Source: Mesodorylaimus sp. YZB2_4 (taxonomy: Eukaryota > Nematoda > Enoplea > Dorylaimida > Dorylaimidae). From it: a stretch of 64,000 nt of DNA. The stretch covers positions 186,001 to 250,000 of the forward strand of contig JASANH010000542.1 in NCBI GenBank assembly GCA_030248295.1. Direction: 5' to 3'. This document shows, piece after piece, positions 37,062-48,103 of this stretch (position 1 is the first letter of the stretch; each line of letters starts with the position of its first letter). The notes beneath the pieces were generated by a model. The model saw only the letters and a list, made by a program, of their open reading frames with translations. It did no database searches and was not told where the DNA came from. Made by a program: the position numbers and the translations under genes.

Positions 37062-40000
37062 ATGATCCTGACGCTGACCATTCTTCTTTTTCACTTCATC
37101 CCTGCATTATCCGACAACGAAACGCAACTTCCACCCAGTCCTCCGACATACGAGGGGATGGAAAAAGTACAATGTGGCGGTTCATTCGACGAGTACAAGT
37201 GGGCTGTGGCTGCCATGTACGGCGAGCACCCACCAGCTCAGAGTATCCCTGATCGAAGCACATGGGTGCCATATCTTATACGATTCGTAGTAGATTACAA
37301 CCCGTTTCAAGACAATGTGGCGCCATTACGAACTGCTTTCGCAGAAATTAATGAGCGTCTTGGTCGAGTTATGAAAACCTGGCGTCCGTTTGATCTGCGT
37401 ATTCCCCGGTACATCCATCCGGACGATGACCGGTGCGTATATCCGCACACGTGCGGCAAAGCTCCAGTCTCTGCCCGCTACCATCATCCTTGTTTACTGC
37501 GGCGTGGGGGCCAAGTTATTTCCGAACCTGGCGTTGCAATACAGGAACCCGCGATTTTAAAAGATGCCCGACAGAAAGGAGTCGTATTGGTAGTCTTCAT
37601 TCGCGTAGCAAGTCCTAGGCATGACCACCTTCCATCTAATTGCGCCGGTGCCCTGGCGGCATATGCTCATACATGTTCGGTAGATCAAGCATCTCTTCGA
37701 CCAACTCATGGACGAATAACTATTTGCTCATCACCCGCTTATATGAACCAGGAAGTCCTTACGAACCTACTCCATCATGAAGTGCTGCACATTATTTTCC
37801 GAGGTACTATTTACGGATATCACAAACCACAGTTTGTCGGACCATTAACCGATGAAATAAATGAACGATATAATGACCTCAAGATGAAACTGCGAGGTAC
37901 GGGCTCCTATAGATGTAACCGTATTTCCTCGAAATTCTCTCCTCCCCTCCTCTGATCATTCTCCCCCGTCTGGGATCCATTTGAAAAAATTTCTTCCCCG
38001 GGGAGAATTTCGAGGAAATACGGTATACTTCTGCCTTTTTTATTAGATGGTCGGTAGCGCACTGTTCTGTGTAACTGTGCGACATCGGGTACCCGAACCA
38101 TGTGCAATTTCCTGTAGCCTGTGATTACTGCTGTTTAGTCAATATAGGAGTGGCTGAAAGAGCTAGCCACAGTTCGAACCGCTCCTCTGCCTTTAGAACA
38201 GCAGAAAACCATTTTGAAAACTGATCTAACGTTAAGCCTTGTTGCCGATAGCATGCCTCAGCTTCCATTGAGAGTGGAAGGTATTTTGGCGCATATTTTG
38301 TCTGAGACAGCACTTATATCATGAATCAGAACAAAACTAGCTGATTTTCTTCGTTAAGATATAGCCAAAGTCAGAGTGGCATAAATATGGATTTATATGT
38401 TTTAAGTTACTTGGCCAAACCATTACTTTTAAAATATTTAAACTTTTACAAACAGCTTAATGAAAACATGCAGCTTGGAGAGCGCATTTTCTTGTAAAAA
38501 ATTTCTACCGAAATCAACTTCGTTGCCGCTAAAAATACGAAAAATTTAGCCAGTTTGCTTATTTAGCACTCTTGGGAGCTCGCAAAATAGAAAGGGCAGA
38601 GGCTGCGCTTGCATGCAGCCTCTCTGTGGCGCCCACGCGGTCTATTAGCTCGCTCGGCACTAGCGTTGATACAGTTTTGGAAAGAAGATTCAGTTTCAGT
38701 CAAGTTAACTGAATCTCTGAATAGATTCAGTTTCAGTCAAGTTAACTGAATCTCTGAATAGATTCAGTTTCAGTTTCAGTTTCAGTTGACTGGATCTCAA
38801 AAGATTCAGTTGACTGAATTTTACTGAATGATGCAGTTTTTCCTTTAAAAGCATTTCGCATCTGCATATGAACACTTGACGAGAAAAATCCCCACTGCTT
38901 TTCGTTCAAATAACTTTTTTTCACATTTAAGACTTTAAAGGAAACTTTTTAACCATGTTAATTTCAGCTTGTCATAGCCCATGATTGTAATTTCTTTTGG
39001 TGCAAAAGAAAGCTCTGCGCAAATATTTAGCTCGTCAGGCCATCTACTCGGCAGAGGTCAGAGGCCACCCTGGAAGATTCTCGCTCGTCGGCCAAAAACG
39101 GAAAAAACTTGCAGCCTGAACAGCGGGTTCAGAAGAACCCTGCGAGTGTTTCTGAACTTTCTGTCGCCTTACTATCACAAGAATGTTAGAAACCCGCAAG
39201 ATTTTAGGCGCTACCAGAAGGATCAAATATATTCAGTAGAGCTTTCTTTCACACTGGCACCTTGGGTTTTATCGAATAAGTATGTCAAGTTCAACTTAAT
39301 GGTTGGCAAAGCTTTCAAAGATCAAGGAGATGCTAATTAAAAATGATTGAAATTGAAAAAAGCCTTTTTCATATAGGTGCTTTCATTTTAATTATGCCTA
39401 CTGCTTTTCAACATGGACCTCGCCTAGCTTATAAAGCATGAAGTATAGTTCGATGCGATGCGTCGAATAAGCTTGCGATGCGAGGTTTTAGGCACTTTTT
39501 TACATTGTCAGTTGACCCAAAAGTGTCGCATCGCACGCTTACTTGCCGCATCGCATCGAACTATACTTTGGGCTTAACTCTTTCACTCAGCGCTAGCATC
39601 GCAGAAATGATAAAGCGCTACAATATTCGTTAAGATATGGCAAGGTTTCTCTACATTTGGATCAAAATTCAAATGGGTCGATTTTATTCACGATAACTAG
39701 TGTTTTGAGGATGACAAATACGCCTCGAACTCGCGATTAAGATGATGATTCGAACCAGCAATTCGTATAGCTGCGTCTCGTTTCTCTTTGAGATTGATTG
39801 AACATTCGCAAACAGATCACTGATTCTTAAAAGCATAGGAGTTCGAAAACTGAATTTAATTGATTCTTAAAAGATTTAGTTACAGTTAAATTCAGTTTTG
39901 GCGAGGAGATTTAGTTTCAGTTTCAGTCAACTGTATCAACGCTACTCGGCGCCACCGCCTGATACCGTCAGACAGAATGGTTCTTGTCACAGCCTGTCAG

Positions 40001-43000
40001 CGTGGGCATGCTGTTACACGTAGAAATCCAAATGCAAAATGCATAAAAACTGCTCGCTGATAGCTGCGCTCTTGAGCTGCGATCCTCATTTTGCGTTGCT
40101 GACGTCACCTTCTACACCTAACTTAGCTGAAAACACAACCTGGAAAACAGCGAATTACCAGTGGATGGATGCAGACGCTTCGATGAAAGAGTACCACACA
40201 GAAGTTGTGACATCTCCTGCAGTTCTCGAGGCTGTGAAGAGTTATTTCAAGTGCGATCCAGAGAGCGACGAGGGGAAGCAATACGGGTTTAAAGGCGCCG
40301 AAGCTGCCAAGGGAACTGACTACAATGGCAATACAATAACCGACAAAGCACACTGGTCCATGCGCCTGTTCCCAGACGAAATTTTATCACCACTACTAAC
40401 GGGAGTTGCGCGCATGTCGGCGCTGACACTGGGCGCTTTAAAGGAGACTGGGTGGTACGACGTGGACATGTCCAAGGCCGAGCCTCTCATGTTCAACATG
40501 TCCAATATTCCCCACGCCAAAAATGGATGCGCCATCGCGACAAGGAGTTGCCACGAGATCATGAAGGATGCAAAAAATAAAACTACGGCTGTTGGCTCTT
40601 GGACAACAGGCGATGCCTGGGTTGGACCATTTTGCGATCCAGCGGGGGAGCTAATCCAAGTAAAATGTCTTCGTTTCTCTTCATTTTGCATGTCTGTACA
40701 GTACACGTATGCGTACAAGGAGAGGCAGACGCCTAGCCCACGAGTCCTCTAGCTGGAAAAGGCCTTTGATTCACGAAAAAGCATGTCAAGGTCTTGGAGC
40801 TAATGAGCTGGTCGATTTCCACATCAGGATGTAGCAGTGATCATGAAACGATGTTAACCTAGCATTCAATATTAATGACTGCCTATGAAATTTTCGTTTC
40901 AATCAACTTTAATCAAATTCGAAGCTGGAGCTATGGTACGCGCTTCAAACGCGAATTTACCATCAACCTCGATATCCAGGGCATGTTTTCCACGTTTCCC
41001 TTTTTTGACATGATGGGGCCATCCATAAAGGTCGACCGCAGCCCATTGGGGTGCGGTCGACCTTTATGGATGGATCAAAAGAAGTGGTCAGCTGCGGGCA
41101 GGGGAGGGGAGGGATAGCGGCAAATCATCGACAGCAGCTTACTTTTGAATTTTTTATGACAAAAAAATCTTTTTCTCCTCACAAAAAAATCAGTACCAGC
41201 AGTAGTAAATCAAAAAGGAACAAACACCGAATAAAGAAAGAGACTGGTCTGCCGAAAAAGTCGCCAGATGATGACAAAGACAGATAAAATGATGAGACTT
41301 GCCAAGCGCAGAAGTCGATTTGTCATCTCCTATTGAGATTTTTCGATGTGCAGAAGTGGTTTAGTTTCATGATTTAGTCTTCTTCTTTTTCCCGTTAGAC
41401 TTCTTTTCTTCCGTCTTCTTCGCTTTGTCGGTTATGTTGATATTTTTCAAGTTTTCACCAACACTCGAAGCTGCTACCTGGTTCTTCCGTGATACGACTA
41501 ACTCATTGATAACCAACCACAGCGAATCGAATTTTTGACGCACTTCTGGATGATCTTTCAGCAAAATGTGCTCTACCTTATCTGGGTTCGCTTGAAGATC
41601 AAGGGCCATATTATATGCCATTCGGCCATGAAACAAGTTCTGAATATGCGGTTGTTCGAGTGGATAATTCAAAATAGAGTTCAACCAGATTGTGGCTTTA
41701 AGACAGGCTTGCCATTGATTAAAACTATGAGCGTACGATCTTAAAGGTCCTTTCAATTCGGGCTCCTTATTATATGCTTTTTCTAAATCAGGCATCGATT
41801 GCGCACGGCGATTCGAAAGGTAGAAAGCACACAAAACCAGTGCATTGGAAATCGGTTTCACTCGAGTGTCTTGCGATGTCAACTTGAATCGCCACCAGTG
41901 GACGATGCTGCTGATAAACAATTCCCATTTTGGATGTTGGCCTATGCTCTCCTTCTCCTGTTTTGTAAAGTCGAAACAATCAAGCAGAATTTGCTGACGA
42001 TTTTCTGCGGGTATGTTTTGAATGTCGGCAAACTGAGGCAATAATTTTCGCACATCTTCCTTTAGCGCAGTATCAACGCTGACCTCCTCAGGTTTAGCAT
42101 ATACTTCAACAACTCGCCCTTTTTGCAGCAATATGTGATAGGTGATAGCTCGAAGAGAACGGCAGCAATCGTAGACAGATTCAGTCATTGTTTTTTCTTG
42201 GACCACGGGAACAAGAAAGATTTTCTGATATTTCCATATTCCCAAGAGCACGCTATCCATTTTCACTGAAATGTATGCCTTTTTAAACCAGTCAGGCAAT
42301 AATAGCAGCTGTTCTTGAAGTATCTGGTCAAAAGGTTCAGGCCGAGTTGCAATGCTGTATGCACTTGAAGAGTTTTTAGCAGCGTTCGTAAACTCATTGC
42401 GACTTCCTTTAGTGAGCTTCGCAGCGTCTGCAATGATCTTCCCATCCGTCCAATCTCGTTTTTGCTTTAACCAAGCCAAGATTGCTGTGATTGTAGTATG
42501 CTGTATTCTTGCACGATACCCACAGCCGCATTCTTTGAAGTCTTTGAACTCTTTGAGTTTCTGGAATTCTCTAAGAACTGTTTTAAATAATTCACCGTTA
42601 TCGAAACCACCTGCGTAATCGTTCCCTTTAAGAAAAGCGAGCAAAGGCAACAATCGGAGTTGCAAATTGTTTGCTTGGCAAAAATCAGTCACTTTGTATA
42701 TTTTTGCTGGCAAGTACCATTCTCCATTTTCATTTTGCTTCGCTTCCCATTTGAATAAGGTTGGATTGTCAGGAATCATAGGCACAAAACCATTTTCCAG
42801 ATTGTAAATAAAAAAATCGCTATCTTGCGATAATAACCAAGCCCCTCGTTCGTTAGCCAATTTAGCAGCCATTCCGTCCGCTTCGCCAGCGCACTGGTAC
42901 AATTCGATTTCCAAATTGATCAAAACGCGTCTTAACACTGTTTGACCGAATAATACGTGCATGGTTTCGCTATTAGTAAAATCTTCTTGTTTGACTATCT

Positions 43001-46000
43001 CGACGCGTTTTCTCTGTCCTTCGAGTTTTCTGTTTTCTAAAGTTGAAAAGTCGTCCAATGATCCATCCAAAACAAAAATCGCTTTTATCTTGCATTTTTC
43101 AAAAACTTCTAGTCTCTTGACGATAACTCTTTCCAGCTCCAGGTAATCTCCTCCATAGCAGGATCCCCTACCGGTGTCTTCGAACGATTGGTGGAGGAAC
43201 GCGCTCGCATCGACGATCATGCATCCACATCGAAGTTTGATGTCCTTTAACAAATCGTAGTGATGTCGGGTCATAAAGCTCCGAAGTGAATCAATACCCA
43301 TTTTTATAATAACCTGAAAAACTTTTCACTGACTTTGACAAAAAGTTTTCTCCTGTGCCAAGGAGCTAAAATCAGGTTTTAAAAGACACCATTAGGTACT
43401 GTTGAAATGGTTATGGTTTGCTTTTGGTTTGACAGCATCGCGGAATAAAGATCGCGAAGCTTGCATCCTAATGAGGTCCCATCGTGAGGCTCCTTGCGGA
43501 AACACCTCCAGCTGAAACATCAATTGAGAGAGAGGGTAGATCATCGATTCTCTCCCACCCGCTATAACCCGCCAAATCGTGGATTCACCAAAACGTTAGA
43601 GCTGAGTATAGAGCAGTTTTTTTTAACATTTCACAAAATAGAGCAATTTTCTTTTAAAAAATCGCGAAAGCATTTGTGCGAACTAGAAGAGTCTTAATGG
43701 AATATTTTGAAACATTTTCGCATTGAAACGGCTCAAAATAGTTCAAACAATTTTTAAAACCTTGTGTAAAAATTTTGAAATACACTTCTGGTGATTTGCA
43801 AAAAATTTATCTCGCTAGTTTGAAATAGGTCTCTTCGAAGTAAAATATGACGGTAAGTAGCAGACCAAACAGTTCTCAGCTAGCTGAAGCTGGCTGGTCC
43901 ATCTTTTTTTGTGTCCCCTCGAAGTTCGCAAGCTGAACTCGGGGCCATGGCTAGAGCGTACGTTCGGCAGTCTCCAAACTCGATAAAACACAAATACAGT
44001 GAATTCGGCAGGGTGGCCCACAACTATGTTTATCATTGATAAAAGCTAGTGAGCGGCTCGTTCTTATTAACTCAGTCACCGAGTTTGGAAACTCCTTGTA
44101 GTAGGCGTGTTTGGCCTGTGGAGAAGGTAGTGTATCTGGTTGCCTTAACTGGCCGCCTTATACACGGAGCAGTATGTGGTTGCCTTGACTGGCCGACAGC
44201 AGTCAAGGCAACCACATACTGCCCCGTGTATAAGGCGGCCAGTTAAGGCAAACAGATACACTACCTTCTCCACAGGCCAAACACGCCTACTACATCCTCC
44301 ATCCTTTCCACAAAACAGATTAAGGGCCAGTTCTGCAATGTCTGTATGGCAAGAGCGTTATTCCTGTGTCAAACCGTAAGTAGACGTTTGAGAAGCCTGG
44401 ACACAAGCTTATTGGTTGAAATTGAGACGTCTTTGAAGCGACATTTCCAAAGGAACAAGAGAACCAACACATTACTCACAATGGACATTATTCATTTACA
44501 TTCTCTGTCTTGTCTTATCTTAAGACATCATCAGGGATTGATAAAACATCGCTGGGCGAGAACCCATCAATGAGTTGGAAGCGTACAGTATTTCCACGTC
44601 CTACACGGTTTTGCCTACACACTGTCATAAACGTACTAGCGCGCGCTCATCTAGTGATCGACGCGGGCGCTCACTCGCGGCCACCGGCCTGGAGGCCAAC
44701 ATCGATCGAACACGGTTCCAGCACCAAGCCGAACCTACCGAACTTTTTCTCGAATCTCACCGAACCCGAACCGAACCGGACCGAATTTCCTATGTTCACC
44801 CATATCTTACATACTCCATAAAGTTATCATCGTCTATATAGGATGTGCCATAAAGAATGACCCTGTAATGTTTTTTCTGCAAGTTATCCCCGGTAGTCAG
44901 GTTGGGCTAGCTATTTTACTTGCCACTATACTCGCCATTCTTTTGCAAAGCGCAATATAGTCGGGAGTACCAACTTTTTTTCACAATATCCGAAAGAAAT
45001 CGTTTCACGGCAAGCTTCAATTCAGGTTTGAGTTGCTTTGGTTCTGACTCGATCCCAGTTGATTGCATGTCGAGCAATTTTTTCAAACTGAGTACGTAGT
45101 CTAATGGGTTCAAATCGGGACTATTCAGAGGCCAACGCATAGCTTCGATAAAATCAGGAAAATGATCCCCTTCTGTGAATCTTTGTGGGCATGAGCCTTC
45201 GCACCATCTTGCTGAAAGATCCAGTTAATCCCTTGCTTCCACATTTCTCGGCTCTTGGCATTACAATTTCCATGTAAACGGAAGGATTGACTGCACCTTT
45301 ACCCAAAATGAGCAGCGGAGTAACCGAATTTCTGAGGCCTTGACTTTGCATTTCTTTGAACAAGCAACTGTGGAATATGATGGACTGCCCGATGCAGTTG
45401 AATGATTATCTACATAGGTGCTTGTGTTAGTGCGAAGTTTTCAACTTTCAACTTTCAACGGTGCACCATGCTATTGATTAACCCATTCGCATAGCCATTG
45501 TATCTGCTAAACTTGGTCAGTCCCGTAGATGAGCCAAGCGTTCTATGTAGAAAAGATAATAGATTCTTGACTCGGCTCCTCAATAAAAAAAGCCCTGCAG
45601 CGTTTTGTAACCCGATGTGTTACAACAGTAAAATGCGCTGCCGTTTTTAAAATGCAGAATCCAAGGTGTTTCACCCACGATCAGGGCACCTAATTTATAA
45701 CCACAACTTGCAGCAGTATGTTTCTGTTAGCCAAGCATGTTTAAGTGAAGTCTTCTTCCGAAGTGCCTGCCTCGCTACACCAAAACTCACGATCAGCACT
45801 GCTTATTGAAGGCGCGATCGCCGTACCAATAGAATCGATACGACCCTCGAAGACGGGAACACCGTGCCATGCGAAGATGATAAAACGTTTATTGTCGTAA
45901 ATCATTAACTAATCAACATCAACTAATCAATGTAAGCTGATCAACGTACGATTAGCGAGACTGAAAACAATGCCATAACACGTGCGTGGCTGCTACTGCA

Positions 46001-47459
46001 GTATATGCATGTCTAAAGCAATGCAAAACATCAGCGAGGAGCCGGAGGTCAACCAAGAAAATTCAGCACAAACATACAGCATCCTTTCACGAAATTAGTC
46101 CTCAACTCTATTCATCAGCTAATATGCATACGATACCAGAACCAGTCCAAGTACAGTCCACCGAACTACAGCGTATAGCAGTCCATGCTGGTTTCTGCAC
46201 GATTCCAGTGGAATAGTCTGATTTTCCGGAACTATCTAGTGACTTCTTTAGCGAAGTCAGGACTTACGCATTACGTACAATTAAAGTTTGAATGTCGTAT
46301 GTCCAAATAAAGCATTAAACGAAGTCATGAGGGCAAAAATCACGCTTTGCTTCCTCCTATTGTACATATCTTTGTCGCAAAAGCACATGCTGCATTCTGA
46401 TGCATCTTGCTTGCAACCAGCTTCTTCCTCGAATAGCCAACATTGCTTGATAGACCCTACAAAAATGCAATGGAGTTAGAGATGTAGTAGTCAAAAGTGC
46501 ACGCGTGAGACCATGGAAATCCTGCAATTGCTTTTTCGTGCTAAAGAAAAAATTTTTACCGCTATGCTTTTCAAATGCTTTCTTCAGGGGCTACAACAAA
46601 GGTTATTACTGATGAGGGCGAATGATCAAAAACTAAAATTATCGATCATGACTAGAAAAAATATGCGGACTGGGGCGCAGAATCGGCTATTCGATTGGCC
46701 AGCTCTAGGTCGAGTCTTTCAACAACCCTGTCTTAAAGCAGTGCTGATACAACAGCAGTCCTTCATAGTATACTGTATTCTGTTGGACTTGATAAAATTT
46801 TTTTTTAGCGCTACTGCAGCAGCGACAGTCGCTATCGCCTTTCGTGCGTGAACAAGGACCTCACCACCGACTACTGCCCGGTGTTTGTGGTTGTTAGCCA
46901 GATGGAGCATTACGACGCAGATTGCAACGCTAGAGTATGGCAGAACCCGAGCAGTTACCATATTGGATTTTCTGTTGGCAAAGGGAGGGTATGTGTCACA
47001 TTCCATAACCTCACGATACAGGCCATGGGAATGACTCAACGTCCAGTCTATGCCTCCTGCTTGCGATACGCCTGTTCCGAAACTGGGGTGAAATTCGCAA
47101 TGAAACGAATTCAAGAGACATCGGTATCTGGACAGAGGATAGAGTTCGAGTGCTGGACCCCGGGGACTTGCCCAAAAACTACAGGTAATATTTTAAATGT
47201 GTCTTCGATATAATCTTGTTTAATTTAATTTCTCTCTCTCACATTAGTGCCGGCAAAGACAAAGTGGCCGGTCCAACAGGGCCAGTGCGCCTTCATGGAA
47301 GGAAGCATCGTTTGTCCCAGCTACGATTCGGTCTGCTCGCAAATACAAGCAGTTGCTCCAATTGAAGAGACCACGGACTCAGCTGGAATGAGCCTAAATC
47401 TGTGCATTTATAACCTAACGATTAATTTGGTGATCACGCTCGCGGTTTTTAGAGCATAG
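37062..47459 (+). CDS. Leishmanolysin-like (M8) zinc metallopeptidase LM2
   Basis: Exons 37062-37896, 40127-40659, 46809-47184 and 47248-47459 give 651 residues with the same phases as LM1. I take the internal ATG at 37062 (MILTLTILLFHFIPALS) rather than an upstream in-frame ATG because it matches the signal peptides of LM1 and LM3. HEVLH is at 37776-37790 and the third zinc His is in AHWSMRLFPDEILSP. The residue at the Met-turn position is Leu (codon TTA, 40384-40386), not Met. The C-terminus ends in the hydrophobic LTINLVITLAVFRA, which could be a GPI-attachment signal as in leishmanolysins. Exon 3 differs from LM1 at only about eight residues, while exon 1 is far more diverged. Intron 2 is 6,149 bp and contains the antisense Asteroid-like gene, a large palindrome and a dead mariner copy. 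Confidence 0.92.
37918..38024. repeat. Inverted repeat, 22-bp perfect arms, 21 bp inside LM2 intron 1
   Basis: ACCGTATTTCCTCGAAATTC (then TC) at 37918-37939 is the perfect reverse complement of 38003-38024, with a 63-nt pyrimidine-rich loop. It begins 21 bp after the 5' splice site of exon 1. No other copy seen in the window. Confidence 0.85.
38660..38830. repeat. Repeat family B end plus AGATTCAGTTTCAGT tandem copies
   Basis: Starts with the family terminus CTAGCGTTGATACAG (38660-38674). Two near-identical copies of about 43 bp (AAGATTCAGTTTCAGTCAAG, TTAACTGAATCTCTGAAT) and a shorter TTTCAG run follow. Lies in LM2 intron 1. Confidence 0.7.
38999..39312. mobile_element. Foldback family F, copy 3
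   Basis: GTGCAAAAGAAAGCTCTGCG and GTCAGGCCATCTACTCGGCA parallel the left arm of the copy at 1261-1683 (GTGCAAAATAAAGCTTTATG, GTCTGGCCAACTGGTCAGCA). The right side has GAGCTTTCTTTCACAC and AGTTCAACTTAATGGTTGGC, the inverted terminus. Located in LM2 intron 1. Confidence 0.65.
39441..39568. repeat. Inverted repeat of 128 bp with 22-bp perfect arms
   Basis: AAGTATAGTTCGATGCGATG (then CG) at 39441-39462 is the perfect reverse complement of 39547-39568. Inner sequence continues to pair imperfectly (GCTTGCGATGCGA with TCGCATCGCACGC). MITE-like or hairpin-forming; in LM2 intron 1. Confidence 0.85.
39725..39944. repeat. Dispersed repeat family B, copy 4
   Basis: Best partner of 1010-1220 (CGCGATTAAGATGATGATTC, CAAACAGATCACTGATTC, GAAAACTGAATTTAATTG). 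Ends in CAACTGTATCAACGCTA. Confidence 0.65.
41019..41073. repeat. Perfect 22-bp-arm hairpin in LM2 intron 2
   Basis: CCATCCATAAAGGTCGACCG (then CA) at 41019-41040 and its exact reverse complement at 41052-41073 flank an 11-nt loop. A GGGG precedes the left arm. The outer word GGGGCCATCCA also occurs as inverted ends at 47464-48103. Confidence 0.9.
41367..43301 (-). CDS. Asteroid/ASTE1-like XPG/FEN1-family nuclease, intronless, nested in LM2 intron 2
   Basis: A single 644-codon exon starting MGIDSLRSFMTRHHYDLLKD, the usual start of Asteroid-type proteins. The N-terminal XPG region has MIVDASAFLH and IFVLDGSLDD; the internal XPG region has AGEADGMAAKLA and LLSQDSDFFIYN; then LLPLLAFLKGNDYAGG. 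These carry the acidic metal-binding positions expected of FEN1-like structure-specific nucleases. The rest follows the poorly characterised Asteroid C-terminal region and ends in a Lys-rich tail (KKTEEKKSNGKKKKTKS), probably nuclear-localising. ASTE1 is linked to DNA-end processing in vertebrates and Drosophila asteroid to EGF-receptor signalling. It lies antisense within a 6.1-kb intron, so it needs its own promoter. Absence of introns in an intron-rich neighbourhood would fit a retrocopy, although intact length argues against a dead one. Confidence 0.93.
   Translation of the reverse strand: MGIDSLRSFMTRHHYDLLKDIKLRCGCMIVDASAFLHQSFEDTGRGSCYGGDYLELERVIVKRLEVFEKCKIKAIFVLDGSLDDFSTLENRKLEGQRKRVEIVKQEDFTNSETMHVLFGQTVLRRVLINLEIELYQCAGEADGMAAKLANERGAWLLSQDSDFFIYNLENGFVPMIPDNPTLFKWEAKQNENGEWYLPAKIYKVTDFCQANNLQLRLLPLLAFLKGNDYAGGFDNGELFKTVLREFQKLKEFKDFKECGCGYRARIQHTTITAILAWLKQKRDWTDGKIIADAAKLTKGSRNEFTNAAKNSSSAYSIATRPEPFDQILQEQLLLLPDWFKKAYISVKMDSVLLGIWKYQKIFLVPVVQEKTMTESVYDCCRSLRAITYHILLQKGRVVEVYAKPEEVSVDTALKEDVRKLLPQFADIQNIPAENRQQILLDCFDFTKQEKESIGQHPKWELFISSIVHWWRFKLTSQDTRVKPISNALVLCAFYLSNRRAQSMPDLEKAYNKEPELKGPLRSYAHSFNQWQACLKATIWLNSILNYPLEQPHIQNLFHGRMAYNMALDLQANPDKVEHILLKDHPEVRQKFDSLWLVINELVVSRKNQVAASSVGENLKNINITDKAKKTEEKKSNGKKKKTKS
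44097..44294. repeat. Long near-perfect palindrome, 94-bp arms and 10-nt loop
   Basis: The left arm 44097-44190 and right arm 44201-44294 are reverse complements with only two mismatches, around the loop GGCCGACAGC. Landmarks are TGTAGTAGGCGTGTTTGGCC at one end and GGCCAAACACGCCTACTACA at the other. It is in LM2 intron 2 and no second copy is seen in the window. It could be a foldback transposon, a hairpin RNA source, or a recent inverted duplication. Confidence 0.95.
44916..45370 (-). pseudogene. Tc1/mariner transposase, frameshifted
   Basis: Minus-strand frames give NSVTPLLILGKGAVNPSVYMEIV, then in a second frame INWIFQQDGAKAHAH (second catalytic Asp region), then in a third MRWPLNSPDLNPLDYVLS (third catalytic block). 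The order is right for a Tc1/mariner DDE/D catalytic core, but it is broken by at least two frameshifts. The N-terminal DNA-binding half is not visible. Sits in LM2 intron 2. Confidence 0.8.
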
Positions 47460-47463
47460 TTTA

Positions 47464-48103
47464 GGGCCATCCAGAAAGAGTACCAAGGTTACCCCTGTGG
47501 AACGAGTGGATGGGTGATGGAGACAGGCGAACCTGAGTGATTGGGGCTGGGAAAGATCAGAAGGAAGGTGACGCTTAATGTTCGTCCAGTTTTCAAATTG
47601 CACAACCTGTGAGGGCTACAGTATTTACCTAATGTGTAGCATTTTTTGTATTAAGTCATGTACCTACCACCCTGCAATCTGTTCAGTACAGTGAAGTACC
47701 TCAGTGTTTAGTATTTTACTAATTTACCACTTCAATCAACTCTCTGCGAGAAGCTGAATTCTGGAAATTCTGTAGTTTAGGTGCTCCTCAGCGGCGACTT
47801 GGTGAGGATTGTCGCCCTCGATGAACCTCCGATCGCAATTCAAATTGTACGAGCGCCATATCTTAGCTTTTGTTTGGTTGGCCTGCTTGTGGTTCACGCC
47901 GTTTTCATATCGAGATTAGGATCATCCGCATGGCTCTTTCATCCTTTGACTGATCCCAATCTATTGCTCGGCACTTGCAGCGTTTCCACTTGCTTTTTTT
48001 TGGCTGAGCCACCCAAAATGTTTTTTGCTGAGAGTTTGATGAAAAATTGTGGGCGGAGGGGACGGGGGGGAAGAGAAAACGTGACTTCTCTTCTGGATGG
48101 CCC
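47464..48103. mobile_element. Candidate element with 13-bp inverted ends GGGCCATCCAGAA
   Basis: GGGCCATCCAGAA at 47464-47476 is mirrored by TTCTGGATGGCCC at 48091-48103. It begins five bases after the LM2 stop codon, so the LM2 3' untranslated region would run into it. No transposase seen. Short ends make this tentative. Confidence 0.35.

Noticed and set aside
46288..46479. Short plus-strand frame with a signal-peptide-like start (MRAKITLCFLLLYISLSQ) in LM2 intron 2
   Set aside because: One hydrophobic N-terminus in a 63-codon frame is common by chance; no cleavage sites, cysteine pattern or splice support.
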